From positions 134,193-198,192 of the forward strand of contig NZ_SOBG01000005.1 of NCBI RefSeq assembly GCF_004365575.1: a stretch of 64,000 nt of DNA, given 5' to 3'. A program made the position numbers and the translations under genes. The notes beneath the pieces are model-generated. The model saw only the letters and a program-made list of their open reading frames with translations. It did not search any database and was not told the DNA's origin. The stretch is from Hypnocyclicus thermotrophus. GTDB taxonomy: Bacteria > Fusobacteriota > Fusobacteriia > Fusobacteriales > Fusobacteriaceae. Positions within the stretch are counted from its first letter, which is position 1. Every line of letters starts with the position of its first letter. Shown one piece after another: positions 1-9,205 of the stretch.

Positions 1-77
1 CATTGTTTTTATTAGGAAATTCAATATATTTTTATATATTATTAATAAACAAGATTTGATTTTATTAGTTATAAATA

Positions 78-97
78 TATTTTTGTTTATATACATA
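78..97 (+). repeat. Rep box (iteron) u1
   Basis: The sequence is TATTTTTGTTTATATACATA, identical to the box found perfectly (reverse complement) at 9206-9225 and 13985-14004. It is the left-most of three boxes before the rep gene. Binding by the Rep protein is inferred from proximity and recurrence. Confidence 0.75.
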
Positions 98-159
98 TAA
101 AATCTTTTAAAATCAACAATATAAAAACAATATATATTCTAAATAAATTATATATAATA

Positions 160-179
160 TATGTATATGAATAAAAATA
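160..179 (-). repeat. Rep box u2, inverted, 18/20
   Basis: Reads TATGTATATGAATAAAAATA on the + strand, which is the reverse complement of the box with two mismatches. It is inverted relative to its neighbours at 78-97 and 230-249. Confidence 0.6.
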
Positions 180-229
180 AAAAATATTACAATATTTTAT
201 TATTTTTGTTATAATAAAAAATAGAAAAT

Positions 230-249
230 TATTATTGAATATATACATA
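230..249 (+). repeat. Rep box u3, degenerate, 17/20
   Basis: The right part ATATACATA is intact and three mismatches fall in the left T-run/G part. It lies about 60 bp before the rep start, where a promoter would be expected, so occupancy could repress rep. That is inference. Confidence 0.5.
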
Positions 250-307
250 TATATTTTACTATAAATTAGGGGAAAAAGAAAATATTTTTTAGGAGGAATC
301 ATCTATT

Positions 308-1996
308 ATGATCTTAAAAGAAGAAAAAGAAATATTTGAATTAGATGAATATAATATTGATACATCTGGTGATTTAACAAAAGATGCAGTAAGAGAAATA
401 GATCATTTTGATATGGAAGAAAAATCATTACCAAATATAGAAGTAAAAGAAATGATTATAAAAGAAACAGGAAATTTTTTAAATTTAAAAGAAAATATAA
501 TTAATATACCTATTGAAATGATAGTTTTTCCTTTTTTTACGCCTCAAAAACAAAATAAACGTGTTAATTTTAAATATTCTTTTCAAGATTTAGGTGTAAC
601 AATGTACTGTACATTAGTTAGTAAAGATGAAAGTGATAAGGTTTTTCAACCATCTATTTTCGAAGAAAAAATATATAATTATCTTATTTCAATGTATGAA
701 CAAAAAAGAGAAATTAATGATACTGATGAATATATAGAATTTGAAATATCTGATTTTATTTGTGGTTTTTTAGGAAATAAAATGAATAGAGCATATTACT
801 CTAAAGTAGAACAATCTTTGAAAAATCTTAAAAATACAGAGTATCAATTTGTAATATCAAATCATAGTAAATTAGGAAAATATAAATTTGAAGATGAAGA
901 ATTTAAACTTTTAACTTATCAAAAATTAAAATTAGGAAAAAAAGTTTTTTATAGAGTAACACTTAATAAAAATATAAGAAAAAAAATAAAAGATAAAAGA
1001 TATATTAAATATAACTCTAAAAATCTTTTAGAAATTATTGATAAAGATGTAGTAGCTTCTAGAATATATAAATATATAAGTAAAATAAGATATAGTAAAA
1101 TAGAAGATGAAATACCACTAAAAACTTTGGCGGCGATAATTCCTTTAAAGACAGAACAAATTGTAAGTAGAATAAATAAAAAAGGTGAAAAAAGACGATA
1201 TAAATTAAGTAGAGTAAAACAGATAAAAAAAAGAATAGAGAAAGCTTTTAATGTATTAATAAAATTAGGTTATATAAAAAGTGTAAAAATATATGATAAA
1301 AAAGGTGAAATAGTAGTTAAATATCAATTTAATATAGAAAAAGATAATAAATGTCACGTATCTTCGTATATTGGTAATAAGATACCTAAACTAGAAAGAG
1401 TACCATATGAGAAAAATAATGAGATAGATATTAATAGATATAAGGTTGAAGAAGCTATTATTATTGATAATCAAGATATATTAAAAGCAAAAATAAAAAA
1501 AGCTAAACAAAATATGTATATTTCAAAATTATGGAATAAAAGAGTAGATAATAAAATAAAAAGATTAGTAAAACAAAAAGGAGAAGAGTTTGTAGTTAAA
1601 ATTTTAGATATTTTATATACTCAAGTAAATTATGAGATTAGAACTACTTTAGTTCAATATATTAATGGAATAGTAAATAATTTAGAAAAAAATAGTGATA
1701 TAGTAGAAGAAACTATTAAAGTAGAAGATAATTTAACTCTTTTTGAACAAGAAAAAAAAGAAAATAAAGGAAATAAAACAAAAGAGTTATCTGACGAAGA
1801 AATAAAAAAAATATTTAATTCTTTAGATGAATTAGAAAAAGCATCAATAGAAAAACAAGCATTAGAAATTTGTGAGAAAAGAGAAAAAGTATCAATAGAA
1901 TTTTTAATAAAATTAAAAAATCAAAATCAAAATATATATATGCTTACTATATTAAAATTTATAGGAGAAATACTGATAGAAAGAAATTTAGTATAA
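308..1996 (+). CDS. rep: Plasmid-type replication initiator protein (RepA/RPA-like)
   Basis: A 562-residue basic, lysine-rich protein. Residues about 65-260 resemble plasmid initiators of the replication initiator protein A (RPA) type: an N-terminal FPFF motif near 74-77, a strand-rich segment, then a helix-rich part with an EKIYNYLISMYEQKR-like stretch, followed by a second basic winged-helix-like region (about 255-345). The C-terminal 170 residues are charged and helical and may be a partner-binding region. The start follows AGGAGG (291-296) with an 11-base gap. It sits directly before yaaA-recF-dciA-gyrB-gyrA, where dnaA and dnaN are normally found, and is flanked on both sides by iteron-like boxes. 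I infer that it binds these boxes and opens this origin. A regulatory relic of an integrated plasmid is the main alternative. Family assignment is from sequence resemblance only. Confidence 0.72.
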   Translation: MILKEEKEIFELDEYNIDTSGDLTKDAVREIDHFDMEEKSLPNIEVKEMIIKETGNFLNLKENIINIPIEMIVFPFFTPQKQNKRVNFKYSFQDLGVTMYCTLVSKDESDKVFQPSIFEEKIYNYLISMYEQKREINDTDEYIEFEISDFICGFLGNKMNRAYYSKVEQSLKNLKNTEYQFVISNHSKLGKYKFEDEEFKLLTYQKLKLGKKVFYRVTLNKNIRKKIKDKRYIKYNSKNLLEIIDKDVVASRIYKYISKIRYSKIEDEIPLKTLAAIIPLKTEQIVSRINKKGEKRRYKLSRVKQIKKRIEKAFNVLIKLGYIKSVKIYDKKGEIVVKYQFNIEKDNKCHVSSYIGNKIPKLERVPYEKNNEIDINRYKVEEAIIIDNQDILKAKIKKAKQNMYISKLWNKRVDNKIKRLVKQKGEEFVVKILDILYTQVNYEIRTTLVQYINGIVNNLEKNSDIVEETIKVEDNLTLFEQEKKENKGNKTKELSDEEIKKIFNSLDELEKASIEKQALEICEKREKVSIEFLIKLKNQNQNIYMLTILKFIGEILIERNLV

Positions 1997-2025
1997 TATA
2001 AATATATAAACTTTGCTTCTAAAAT

Positions 2026-2056
2026 AAAAAAAGCCTTACATAGGCTTTTTTTATTT
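2026..2056 (+). terminator. Rho-independent terminator of rep
   Basis: A stem AAAAAGCCT / AGGCTTTTT with a short loop is followed by a T-run about 30 bp after the rep stop codon. The first downstream iteron begins in its T-tract. Confidence 0.85.
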
Positions 2057-2481
2057 TTAATCATATACATATTTAAACATAGTAAAATAAGTACTATTTT
2101 GCTATTGTGAAATGAAAAATATTGATTATAAAGGGAATAAAAAGATAAGAAATATTTTTGTGCATATACATAATAATAAAAACTAGTAAAATAAGTATAA
2201 ATTAAAAAAGAAAAATTTCTTAAATAAGTAAAATCAAAATTTATTTTATAAAAAATTATTTTTGACTGTATACATATTTAAACATAATAAAATAAGTACT
2301 ATTTTACTATTGTGAAATGAAAAATATTGATTATAAAGGGAATAAAAAGATAAGAAATATTTTTGTGTATATACATAATAATAAAAACTAGTAAAATAAG
2401 TATAAATTAAAAAAGAAAAATTTCTTAAATAAGTAAAATCAAAATTTATTTTATAAAAAAATATTTTTGTCTATATACATA
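2052..2481 (+). repeat. Iteron array in a 205-bp tandem duplication (putative oriC)
   Basis: Five copies of the 20-bp box lie in the same orientation at 2052-2071 (17/20), 2153-2172 (18/20), 2257-2276 (17/20), 2358-2377 (19/20) and 2462-2481 (19/20). Start-to-start distances are 101, 104, 101 and 104 bp. The array results from a direct duplication of about 205 bp (2054-2258 and 2259-2463) whose two copies differ at only a handful of positions, plus a terminal half unit. A companion 13-mer AGTAAAATAAGTA follows the first four boxes at 2081, 2185, 2286 (one change) and 2390. The spacing of roughly ten helical turns would put all boxes on about one face of the DNA. Origin function is inferred from the rep neighbour, the recF/gyrBA context and gene polarity. 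Confidence 0.75.
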
Positions 2482-2506
2482 TTGGTTGAAATAAAAAATA
2501 TTTTTC

Positions 2507-2545
2507 TATAATTGCTTAAAAAAAATATATATGATATTATATAAT
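2507..2545 (+). promoter_or_regulatory. Candidate promoter(s) of yaaA-recF-dciA-gyrB-gyrA
   Basis: Two TATAAT hexamers occur, at 2507-2512 (with TTGAAA at 2486-2491, a short 15-bp spacer) and at 2540-2545 (no good -35). Both lie just downstream of the last iteron, so the initiator could influence expression of the recF-gyrase operon. Which of them is used cannot be read from the sequence. Confidence 0.5.
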
Positions 2546-2571
2546 GTATTATTATGTAAAGGAGTCGATTA

Positions 2572-2784
2572 ATGGAAATAGTAAAAATAAATACAGAATT
2601 TATAAAATTAGATCAATTATTAAAGTGGATTAATGTAGTATCAAGTGGAGTTGAAGCTAAAATAGTTATTCAAGATGGCTTGGTAAAATTAAATGGAGAA
2701 ATAGAAACTAGAAGAGGAAAAAAAATATATAATGATGATATTATAGAAGTTAATGGTAGAAAATATAAAATAGTAAATAAATAA
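2572..2784 (+). CDS. yaaA: S4 domain protein YaaA
   Basis: A 70-residue single S4 RNA-binding domain with the usual pattern: an N-terminal helix with IKLDQLLKW, then GLVKLNGEIETRRGKKI and a final VNGRKYKI strand. In Bacillus the same small protein sits between dnaN and recF, and the position here is equivalent. It is thought to act on RNA or in ribosome assembly; its exact role is not evident. Start codon ATG follows AAAGGAG. It is separated from recF by only 13 bp, so it is probably cotranscribed with it. Confidence 0.85.
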   Translation: MEIVKINTEFIKLDQLLKWINVVSSGVEAKIVIQDGLVKLNGEIETRRGKKIYNDDIIEVNGRKYKIVNK

Positions 2785-2797
2785 TTGAGGTGTTACT

Positions 2798-3877
2798 TTG
2801 TTTATAAAAAATCTTTCATATTTTAATTTTAGAAATTTAATAGATGGAAATTTAGAATTTGACAAAAAATTTAATCTGTTTTTAGGAAAAAATGGGCAAG
2901 GTAAAACATCTGTTTTAGAATCTATATATTTTACTATTACTGGTCAAAGTTTTAGAACTAAAAATATAAAAGATATAATAAAATATGAAAAATTGAAATT
3001 AGCTACATATTTGGAATATGAAGACAAATTTTCAGAAAAAAATATCGCTATAAAAACAATCTCTAATAAAAAAGAGTATTTTTATAATAAAAAAAAAGTA
3101 ACTTATGATGAATATTTAGGAAGATTGAATGTAATATCTTTTATTCCAGAAGATATAAATCTTATTATTGGTTCACCTATGAATAGAAGAAATTTTTTTG
3201 ATTATGAAATATCTCAAGGAAATACAAGTTACTATATACATTTAAAAAATTATAATAAAATATTAAAAATAAGAAATACTTTTTTTAAGAATAAAGATTT
3301 TAGTGAAATATTTGAAATATATAATCAGAAATTTTTTGAAGAAATAGTCGAAATAGTTACAATGAGATATGAATACATAAAAAAAATTTCTATTTTATTA
3401 AATCTTAATTATAGAAAATTATTTGATAATAAGAGTGAATTAATTTTAACATATAAAAATTCTTTTGGTGATATAACAAAACTTAATAAAAATCAAATAA
3501 TGAAAAAATTATTAGAGTATTATAAAAAAATAAAAGATAAAGAAAAAAAATATGGTTATTCTTTGATAGGTCCTCAAAAAGATGATTTTTTATTTTTGTT
3601 AAATGGAAAAGAAGCAAAATCATTTTCTTCTCAGGGAGAAAAAAAATCAATTATATTTGCATTAAAAATATCAGAAATAGATATGCTTATTAAAGAAAAA
3701 AGTGAAACACCTATTTTTTTAATAGATGATATTTCATCTTATTTTGACTCTATACGAAAAGAAAGTATAATAAAATATTTTGAAAATAGAGAAATACAAC
3801 TCTTTTTAAGTTCTACTGATGATTTGGGAATTAATTCTAAAAAATTTAAAATATTTAAAGGTGATGTAAATGGATGA
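2798..3877 (+). CDS. recF: DNA replication and repair protein RecF
   Basis: A 359-residue SMC-like ATPase that helps load RecA at ssDNA gaps. Visible motifs: Walker A GKNGQGKT near residues 30-37, the ABC signature region SFSSQGEKKS near 275-285, and Walker B IFLIDDISSYFD near 307-318. Translation starts at TTG 2798, preceded by TGAGGTG; no in-frame ATG fits the conserved start FIKNLSYFNFRNL. It overlaps the next gene by 8 bp, indicating translational coupling. RecF is the classical neighbour of dnaA/dnaN and gyrB, which marks this as the ancestral origin-side cluster. Confidence 0.95.
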   Translation: MFIKNLSYFNFRNLIDGNLEFDKKFNLFLGKNGQGKTSVLESIYFTITGQSFRTKNIKDIIKYEKLKLATYLEYEDKFSEKNIAIKTISNKKEYFYNKKKVTYDEYLGRLNVISFIPEDINLIIGSPMNRRNFFDYEISQGNTSYYIHLKNYNKILKIRNTFFKNKDFSEIFEIYNQKFFEEIVEIVTMRYEYIKKISILLNLNYRKLFDNKSELILTYKNSFGDITKLNKNQIMKKLLEYYKKIKDKEKKYGYSLIGPQKDDFLFLLNGKEAKSFSSQGEKKSIIFALKISEIDMLIKEKSETPIFLIDDISSYFDSIRKESIIKYFENREIQLFLSSTDDLGINSKKFKIFKGDVNG

Positions 3878-4703
3878 AATAAGAATTAATCCAGTAAATG
3901 AGATAGTAAAATTAGGAATAAAACAAAGTAGAATGTTAAAAGAAAGTATGATAAGAGCTTATTATAATAAAATAGTAGAACCATATTTTTTTGAAAATTC
4001 TATGATAATAAAATTAGATAATGATATATTGATTATAGGAGTAAAAAATTCTATATGGTTGCAAGAATTTACTTTGAAAAAAAATATAATCTTATATAAA
4101 ATAAATAAAATTTTTGAAAATAACTATATAAAAAATATTAGATTTGAAATAAAAGAAAATATAAATCCAGAAAAAATATATGAGGAAAATTTTGAAAAAT
4201 TTGAACCAGAAAAAATAAATTTAAAAAAAGAAGAGATAGAAAAGATAGAAAAAAAAATAGAAGAATATGATGAAGTGATAAAAGAAAAAATAAAAAATAT
4301 GATGATATTATCTAAAAAAAAAGAAATCTATTTAAAAAATCATAATTATAAAAAATGTAAAAATTGTGGTATATATTTTTATAGTGAAAGAGATATATGT
4401 ATAAATTGTTTTAATCAAAACAAACATAAAGAAAGAAAAAAATTATATAATATAATAAAAAATATTCCATTTATCAAGTATGAGGATTTGACAAATACAC
4501 ATATAACAAAAGAACAATTTTTAGATATTAGAGCAAAAATAAAAGATGAAGTAAGAAAAAAAATGATGGATGGAGCAAATAATAATAATATAAAAGTTTA
4601 TAAAAAATATGCTAGAATTTATTTTATGATTGAAACACAAAATTCTAATGAAAAAGAAATAGAAAATTTAGTAAATAATTATTTAAAACGTCTAATATAC
4701 TAA
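3870..4703 (+). CDS. DciA-like (DUF721) protein with C-terminal zinc ribbon
   Basis: A 277-residue protein. The first about 95 residues match the DUF721/DciA pattern: a helix with [15 protein letters not shown], a central IWLQEF, then KNIRFEI. DciA is the ancestral loader or activator of the replicative helicase DnaB. A lysine/glutamate-rich helical linker follows (about 100-160). Near residues 165-185 there is a CKNCG...CINC motif, which looks like a zinc ribbon not present in typical DciA. The last about 80 residues are basic and helical. It overlaps recF by 8 bp and lies just ahead of gyrB. With a plasmid-type initiator nearby, a helicase-loading role at this origin is attractive but inferred. 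Confidence 0.7.
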   Translation: MDEIRINPVNEIVKLGIKQSRMLKESMIRAYYNKIVEPYFFENSMIIKLDNDILIIGVKNSIWLQEFTLKKNIILYKINKIFENNYIKNIRFEIKENINPEKIYEENFEKFEPEKINLKKEEIEKIEKKIEEYDEVIKEKIKNMMILSKKKEIYLKNHNYKKCKNCGIYFYSERDICINCFNQNKHKERKKLYNIIKNIPFIKYEDLTNTHITKEQFLDIRAKIKDEVRKKMMDGANNNNIKVYKKYARIYFMIETQNSNEKEIENLVNNYLKRLIY

Positions 4704-4719
4704 ATATTTGGAGGGGAAA

Positions 4720-6621
4720 ATGAGTTATAAAGCAGAAAATATTAAAGTCCTAGAAGGATTAGAAGCTGTTAGAAAAAGACCTGGAATGTATATAGGATCT
4801 ACATCAATTAGAGGACTTCATCATTTAGTTTACGAAATAGTAGATAATAGTGTTGATGAAGCTTTAGCAGGTTATTGTAATAATATTCAAGTAAATATTT
4901 TACCAGATAATATAATAGAAATAAGAGATAATGGTAGAGGAATCCCAGTTGATTTACATCCAAAACATAATAAATCTGCACTTGAAATTATTATGACGGT
5001 TCTTCATGCGGGAGGAAAATTTGAAAAAAGTGGATATAAAGTATCTGGAGGACTTCATGGAGTTGGAGCTTCTGTAGTAAATGCTTTATCAGAATGGTGT
5101 GAAGTAGAATCAAGAAGAGATGGTGGAGTATTTTATCAAAAATATTTTAGAGGAAAACCAGTAGAACCAGTAAAAAAAATAGGGGACTGTTATGAAGAAA
5201 CAGGTACAACAGTTAGGTTTAAAGCTGATTATGAGATATTTGAAACATTAGAATATGAGTTTGATACTTTAAAATCTAGATTAAAAGAACTTGCCTATTT
5301 AAATAAAGGATTATCTATAACTATTACAGATAGCAGAAAAGATAAAGAAAAATCAGAATATTTAAAATTTGAAGGTGGAATAGTTGATTTTTTAAGTGAA
5401 ATAACTAAAGAAGAGAAAAAAATAATAGAAAATATTATATATATAGAAGGAACTAAAGATGATGTTGTAGTAGAGGTATCATTTGTATATACAGAAAAAC
5501 AAAGAGAAAATGCTTATTCATTTGTAAATAATATAAATACTCATGAAGGAGGGACACATCTTAGTGGATTTAAAACAGCACTTACAAGAGTAATCAATGA
5601 TGTAGCTAGAGAACAAGGATACATTAAAGAAAAAGATGGAAAATTTCAAGGTACAGATGTAAGAGAAGGTATTACATGTATAGTAAGTGTTAAAGTACCT
5701 GAACCGCAATTTGAAGGACAAACAAAAACAAAATTAGGAAATTCAGAAGTTACAGGCGTGGTATCATCAATAGTTTTTGATTATCTGAAAATGTATTTAG
5801 ATGACCATCCAAATGATACTAAAAATATAGTTGAAAGAATATTACTTTCTAAAAAAGCTAGAGAAGCAGCTAAAAAGGCAAGAGAGTTAGTACTTAGAAA
5901 AAATGCACTTGAAGTTGGCTCACTTCCTGGAAAATTAGCTGATTGTTCATCAAAAAAATCAGAAGAATGTGAAGTATATATAGTAGAGGGAGATAGTGCG
6001 GGAGGAAGTGCAAAACAAGGAAGAGATAGAAGATTCCAAGCAATATTACCTTTAAGAGGAAAAATATTAAATGTAGAAAAAGCCGGTATTCATAAAATAC
6101 TTGAAAATAATGAAATAAGAGCATTAATAACAGCTATAGGAACAAATATCGGTGATGATTTTGATATAGAAAAATTAAGATACAGTAAAATAATAATAAT
6201 GACAGATGCCGATGTAGATGGGGCACATATAAGAACCCTTTTACTTACTTTCTTTTATAGATATTTACCAGAGCTTATAGAAAATGGAAATATATTTATA
6301 GCGCAACCACCATTATATAAAATATCAAAAGGAAAATCAATTGTTTATGCTTATTCAGATAAACAATTAAATGATATTTTAAAAACATTTGATGAGGGAA
6401 CAAGATATAATTTACAAAGATATAAAGGACTTGGAGAAATGAATCCAGAACAATTATGGGAAACAACAATGGATCCAGATACAAGAACATTATTAAAAGT
6501 AACTCTTGAAAGTGCAACAGAAGCAGATAGATTATTCTCTGTGTTAATGGGAGATAAAGTAGAACCTAGAAGAGAGTTTATTGAAGAACACGCAGAATAT
6601 GTAAGAAACTTAGATATTTAA
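4720..6621 (+). CDS. gyrB: DNA gyrase subunit B
   Basis: A 633-residue ATPase subunit of DNA gyrase, which introduces negative supercoils. GHKL ATPase motifs are clear ([34 protein letters not shown]), then a transducer domain, a TOPRIM domain with [16 protein letters not shown] and [14 protein letters not shown], and the C-terminal [14 protein letters not shown] 4720 is preferred over the in-frame TTG 4708 because GGAGGGG (4710-4716) is the ribosome binding site and [15 protein letters not shown] is the usual N-terminus. It directly precedes gyrA and follows the DciA-like gene. Confidence 0.97.
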   Translation: MSYKAENIKVLEGLEAVRKRPGMYIGSTSIRGLHHLVYEIVDNSVDEALAGYCNNIQVNILPDNIIEIRDNGRGIPVDLHPKHNKSALEIIMTVLHAGGKFEKSGYKVSGGLHGVGASVVNALSEWCEVESRRDGGVFYQKYFRGKPVEPVKKIGDCYEETGTTVRFKADYEIFETLEYEFDTLKSRLKELAYLNKGLSITITDSRKDKEKSEYLKFEGGIVDFLSEITKEEKKIIENIIYIEGTKDDVVVEVSFVYTEKQRENAYSFVNNINTHEGGTHLSGFKTALTRVINDVAREQGYIKEKDGKFQGTDVREGITCIVSVKVPEPQFEGQTKTKLGNSEVTGVVSSIVFDYLKMYLDDHPNDTKNIVERILLSKKAREAAKKARELVLRKNALEVGSLPGKLADCSSKKSEECEVYIVEGDSAGGSAKQGRDRRFQAILPLRGKILNVEKAGIHKILENNEIRALITAIGTNIGDDFDIEKLRYSKIIIMTDADVDGAHIRTLLLTFFYRYLPELIENGNIFIAQPPLYKISKGKSIVYAYSDKQLNDILKTFDEGTRYNLQRYKGLGEMNPEQLWETTMDPDTRTLLKVTLESATEADRLFSVLMGDKVEPRREFIEEHAEYVRNLDI

Positions 6622-6645
6622 TTTACTTGAGAGGAGTATAGAAAT

Positions 6646-9096
6646 ATGTCAATTGAAAAAGAGATATATATAGAGGATGAGATTAAGGCATCATACCTTG
6701 ATTATTCAATGAGTGTAATTGTAAGTAGAGCACTTCCAGATGTAAGAGATGGATTAAAACCTGTACATAGAAGAATACTTTTTGCAATGAATGAAATGGG
6801 AATGACTAATGATAAGCCTTATAAAAAAAGTGCTAGAATCGTTGGGGAAGTACTAGGTAAGTATCATCCACATGGAGATACTGCAGTATATAATACTATG
6901 GTGAGAATGGCACAAGAGTTTAACTATAGATATATGCTTGTACAAGGACATGGAAACTTTGGTTCTATAGATGGAGATAGTGCAGCTGCTATGAGATATA
7001 CAGAAGCAAGAATGGCAAAAATTACTTCTGAGTTATTAGTAGATATTGATAAAGATACTATAGATTATAGAAAAAACTTTGATGATAGCTTAGATGAACC
7101 TGTAGTATTACCAGCAAAACTTCCAAATTTACTTTTAAATGGTGCAGATGGAATAGCAGTAGGAATGGCTACTAAAATACCACCACATAATTTAGGTGAG
7201 TTAGTAGATGCTATTATTGCATTAATAGATAATAAAGATATAACAATTGAAGAATTATCTACTCATATAAAAGGACCAGATTTTCCAACTGGTGGAATTA
7301 TATTTGGAAAAAAAGGTATAAAAGAAGCATATGAAACAGGAAGAGGAAGAATATTAGTTTCTGGAAAAGTAGATGTAGAAGAGAAAAAAAATGGTAGAGT
7401 TAGTTTGATAATAACAGAACTTCCTTATCAAGTAAATAAAGCAAGACTTATAGAAAAAATAGCTAACTTAGTAAAAGAAAAAAGATTACAAGGAATATCA
7501 GATCTTAGAGATGAATCAGATAGAGATGGAATAAGAGTTGTAATAGAACTTAAAAAAGGAGAAGAACCAGAATTAATATTAAATAATTTATATAAATATA
7601 CAGAATTACAAACAACTTTTGGGATAATTATGCTTGCACTTGTAAATAATATACCTAGAGTATTAAACTTAAAAGAAGTTTTAGAATATTATTTACAACA
7701 TAGATTTGAAGTAGTAACAAGAAGAACACGATTTGAATTAAATAAAGCAGAAAAAAGAGCACATATTTTAGAAGGATTTAGAATAGCATTAGATAATATT
7801 GATAAAATTATAGAGTTAATTAGAGCTTCTAATGATGGAAATACAGCAAAAGAAAAGCTAGTAGAATCATATAGCATAAGTGAAATACAAGCAAAAGCTA
7901 TATTGGATATGAAATTACAAAGATTAACAGGATTAGAAAGAGGAAAAATAGAAGCTGAATATAATGAACTTATGAAATTAATCATTGAGTTAAAAGAAAT
8001 ATTAAATAATGATAATAGAATATATGAAATAATAAAAGCAGAGCTTGTAGAATTAAAAGAAAAATTTAATGATGAAAGACGTACAGAGATAAAAGCTTCA
8101 AGAAGAGATATATCTGTAGAAGATATAATAAAAGATGAAAAAATGATAGTAACACTTACTAATAAAGGTTATGTAAAAAGAATGGCTTTAGATAAATATA
8201 AAGCACAAAAAAGAGGCGGAAAAGGAATATCTGCTCAAGTAACTATAGAAGATGATTTTGTAGAAAGTATGTATGTAGCTTCTACATTGGATACATTGAT
8301 GATATTTACTGATTTTGGAAAAGCATATAGTTTAAAAGTATATGAAATTCCTGAAACATCTAGACAAGCAAAAGGAAAACTTATAACTAATCTTATAAAT
8401 TTAGATAAAAATGAAAAAGTAAGAGCAATTATAAAAGTTCGAGATTTTTCAGATGAAACAGAAGTATTCTTCTTAACATCACAAGGAAAAGCAAAGAAAA
8501 CAAATTTAGATTTATTTAAAAATATGAATAGATCTGGAATTATAGCTATTAAACTTAATGAAATGGATAATTTAATATATGTAGGACTTATAAATAATGA
8601 GAAAGAAGAGATATTTGTAGCAACTAAAAAAGGTTATGCAATAAGATTTGGTCAAGAACTTATAAGATCTATGGGAAGAAATGCAGCAGGAGTTAAAGCT
8701 ATAACTCTTCGTACAAATGATGAAGTCGTATCTGGAGTAATAGTAAGAAATGAAGAGGAGAAAATACTCACTATCACAGAAAGAGGATATGGAAAAAGAA
8801 CTGATTTAGAAGAGTATCCATTACAATCAAGAGGTGGAAAAGGAGTAATAAACATAAAATCAAATATAAAAACAGGAGATGTAGTAGAAATAAAATCTGT
8901 AAATGATGATGAAGAACTTATGGCTATCACATCAAATGGTATAGTAATACGTACACCTGTTGAAAAAATATCTAATATAGGTAGAGCTACTCAAGGAGTA
9001 AAAGTTATGAGAGTAGCAGAAAATGAAAAAGTGGTATCTATTGTAAAAGTGAAAAAAAATTTAGAAGATGAGATAGATATTGAGGAAGAAGAATAA
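6646..9096 (+). CDS. gyrA: DNA gyrase subunit A
   Basis: An 816-residue subunit A of DNA gyrase. The breakage-reunion domain has the catalytic tyrosine in [11 protein letters not shown] (Tyr118). The C-terminal beta-pinwheel carries the GyrA box QKRGGKG near residue 525, which separates gyrase from ParC, and the tail is acidic. The quinolone-resistance-determining segment reads HGDTAVYN, with Thr79 and Asn83 at the positions of E. coli Ser83 and Asp87. It lies 24 bp after gyrB with an SD GAGGAG, so the two are cotranscribed, and it ends at a strong terminator. Confidence 0.97.
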   Translation: MSIEKEIYIEDEIKASYLDYSMSVIVSRALPDVRDGLKPVHRRILFAMNEMGMTNDKPYKKSARIVGEVLGKYHPHGDTAVYNTMVRMAQEFNYRYMLVQGHGNFGSIDGDSAAAMRYTEARMAKITSELLVDIDKDTIDYRKNFDDSLDEPVVLPAKLPNLLLNGADGIAVGMATKIPPHNLGELVDAIIALIDNKDITIEELSTHIKGPDFPTGGIIFGKKGIKEAYETGRGRILVSGKVDVEEKKNGRVSLIITELPYQVNKARLIEKIANLVKEKRLQGISDLRDESDRDGIRVVIELKKGEEPELILNNLYKYTELQTTFGIIMLALVNNIPRVLNLKEVLEYYLQHRFEVVTRRTRFELNKAEKRAHILEGFRIALDNIDKIIELIRASNDGNTAKEKLVESYSISEIQAKAILDMKLQRLTGLERGKIEAEYNELMKLIIELKEILNNDNRIYEIIKAELVELKEKFNDERRTEIKASRRDISVEDIIKDEKMIVTLTNKGYVKRMALDKYKAQKRGGKGISAQVTIEDDFVESMYVASTLDTLMIFTDFGKAYSLKVYEIPETSRQAKGKLITNLINLDKNEKVRAIIKVRDFSDETEVFFLTSQGKAKKTNLDLFKNMNRSGIIAIKLNEMDNLIYVGLINNEKEEIFVATKKGYAIRFGQELIRSMGRNAAGVKAITLRTNDEVVSGVIVRNEEEKILTITERGYGKRTDLEEYPLQSRGGKGVINIKSNIKTGDVVEIKSVNDDEELMAITSNGIVIRTPVEKISNIGRATQGVKVMRVAENEKVVSIVKVKKNLEDEIDIEEEE

Positions 9097-9120
9097 ACCG
9101 GTTTATCCGGTTTATTTTTG
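9095..9120 (+). terminator. Terminator after gyrA
   Basis: A perfect stem AAACCGG / CCGGTTT (9095-9101 with 9107-9113) overlaps the gyrA stop codon and is followed by TATTTTTG. Its T-tract merges into a Rep box at 9117. Confidence 0.85.
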
Positions 9121-9136
9121 TATATAAACAAAAATA
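9117..9136 (-). repeat. Rep box d1, 19/20, after gyrA
   Basis: Reads TTTGTATATAAACAAAAATA on the + strand, the reverse complement of the origin box with one mismatch. Together with the upstream TTTTT it forms a near dyad (TTTTTGT...AACAAAAA). Confidence 0.7.
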
Positions 9137-9205
9137 AAATTTTGAAAATAATTGAAAACAGATAAAAAATAGCTTATACTAAAAAATGTATTAATATTAT
9201 AATTA

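Larger units (their letters stand above)
1..307. other. AT-rich region upstream of rep, candidate origin flank
   Basis: No credible gene lies here; a reverse-strand open frame over part of it is made of Ile/Tyr/Phe-rich low-complexity codons. The stretch is almost pure A/T and carries three copies of the 20-bp box described separately (78-97, 160-179, 230-249), the middle one inverted. It ends with the rep ribosome binding site AGGAGG at 291-296. I see no perfect DnaA box (TTATCCACA). Its role as part of a replication origin or as the rep control region is inferred. Confidence 0.6.
1997..2571. other. Gene-free region between rep and yaaA
   Basis: This 575-bp stretch has no coding potential on either strand. 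It holds the rep terminator (2026-2056), the iteron array (2052-2481) and a promoter region for the yaaA-recF-gyrBA operon just before 2572. There is no perfect DnaA box. Confidence 0.8.

Noticed and set aside
87-302. 71-codon open frame on the minus strand
   Set aside because: Low-complexity Ile/Tyr/Phe codons in almost pure A/T DNA, and it would overlap the box sites.
2054-2463. 205-bp tandem repeat read as a CRISPR array or insertion-sequence remnant
   Set aside because: Only two full units, no spacers, no transposase and no terminal inverted repeats; the embedded regularly spaced boxes fit an origin better.
1-2571. DnaA-box cluster (conventional oriC)
   Set aside because: No perfect TTATCCACA or its complement was found in either gene-free stretch; near matches at this AT content are not informative.
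308-2571. Interpretation of the whole window as a plasmid
   Set aside because: recF, gyrBA, mur/fts, rpsF/rpsR, gap, pgk and tRNA are core chromosomal genes; a large secondary replicon cannot be excluded but is less likely.
3541-3620. TATTTTTGTT in recF as another Rep box
   Set aside because: Only the left half matches; the ATATACATA half is missing.
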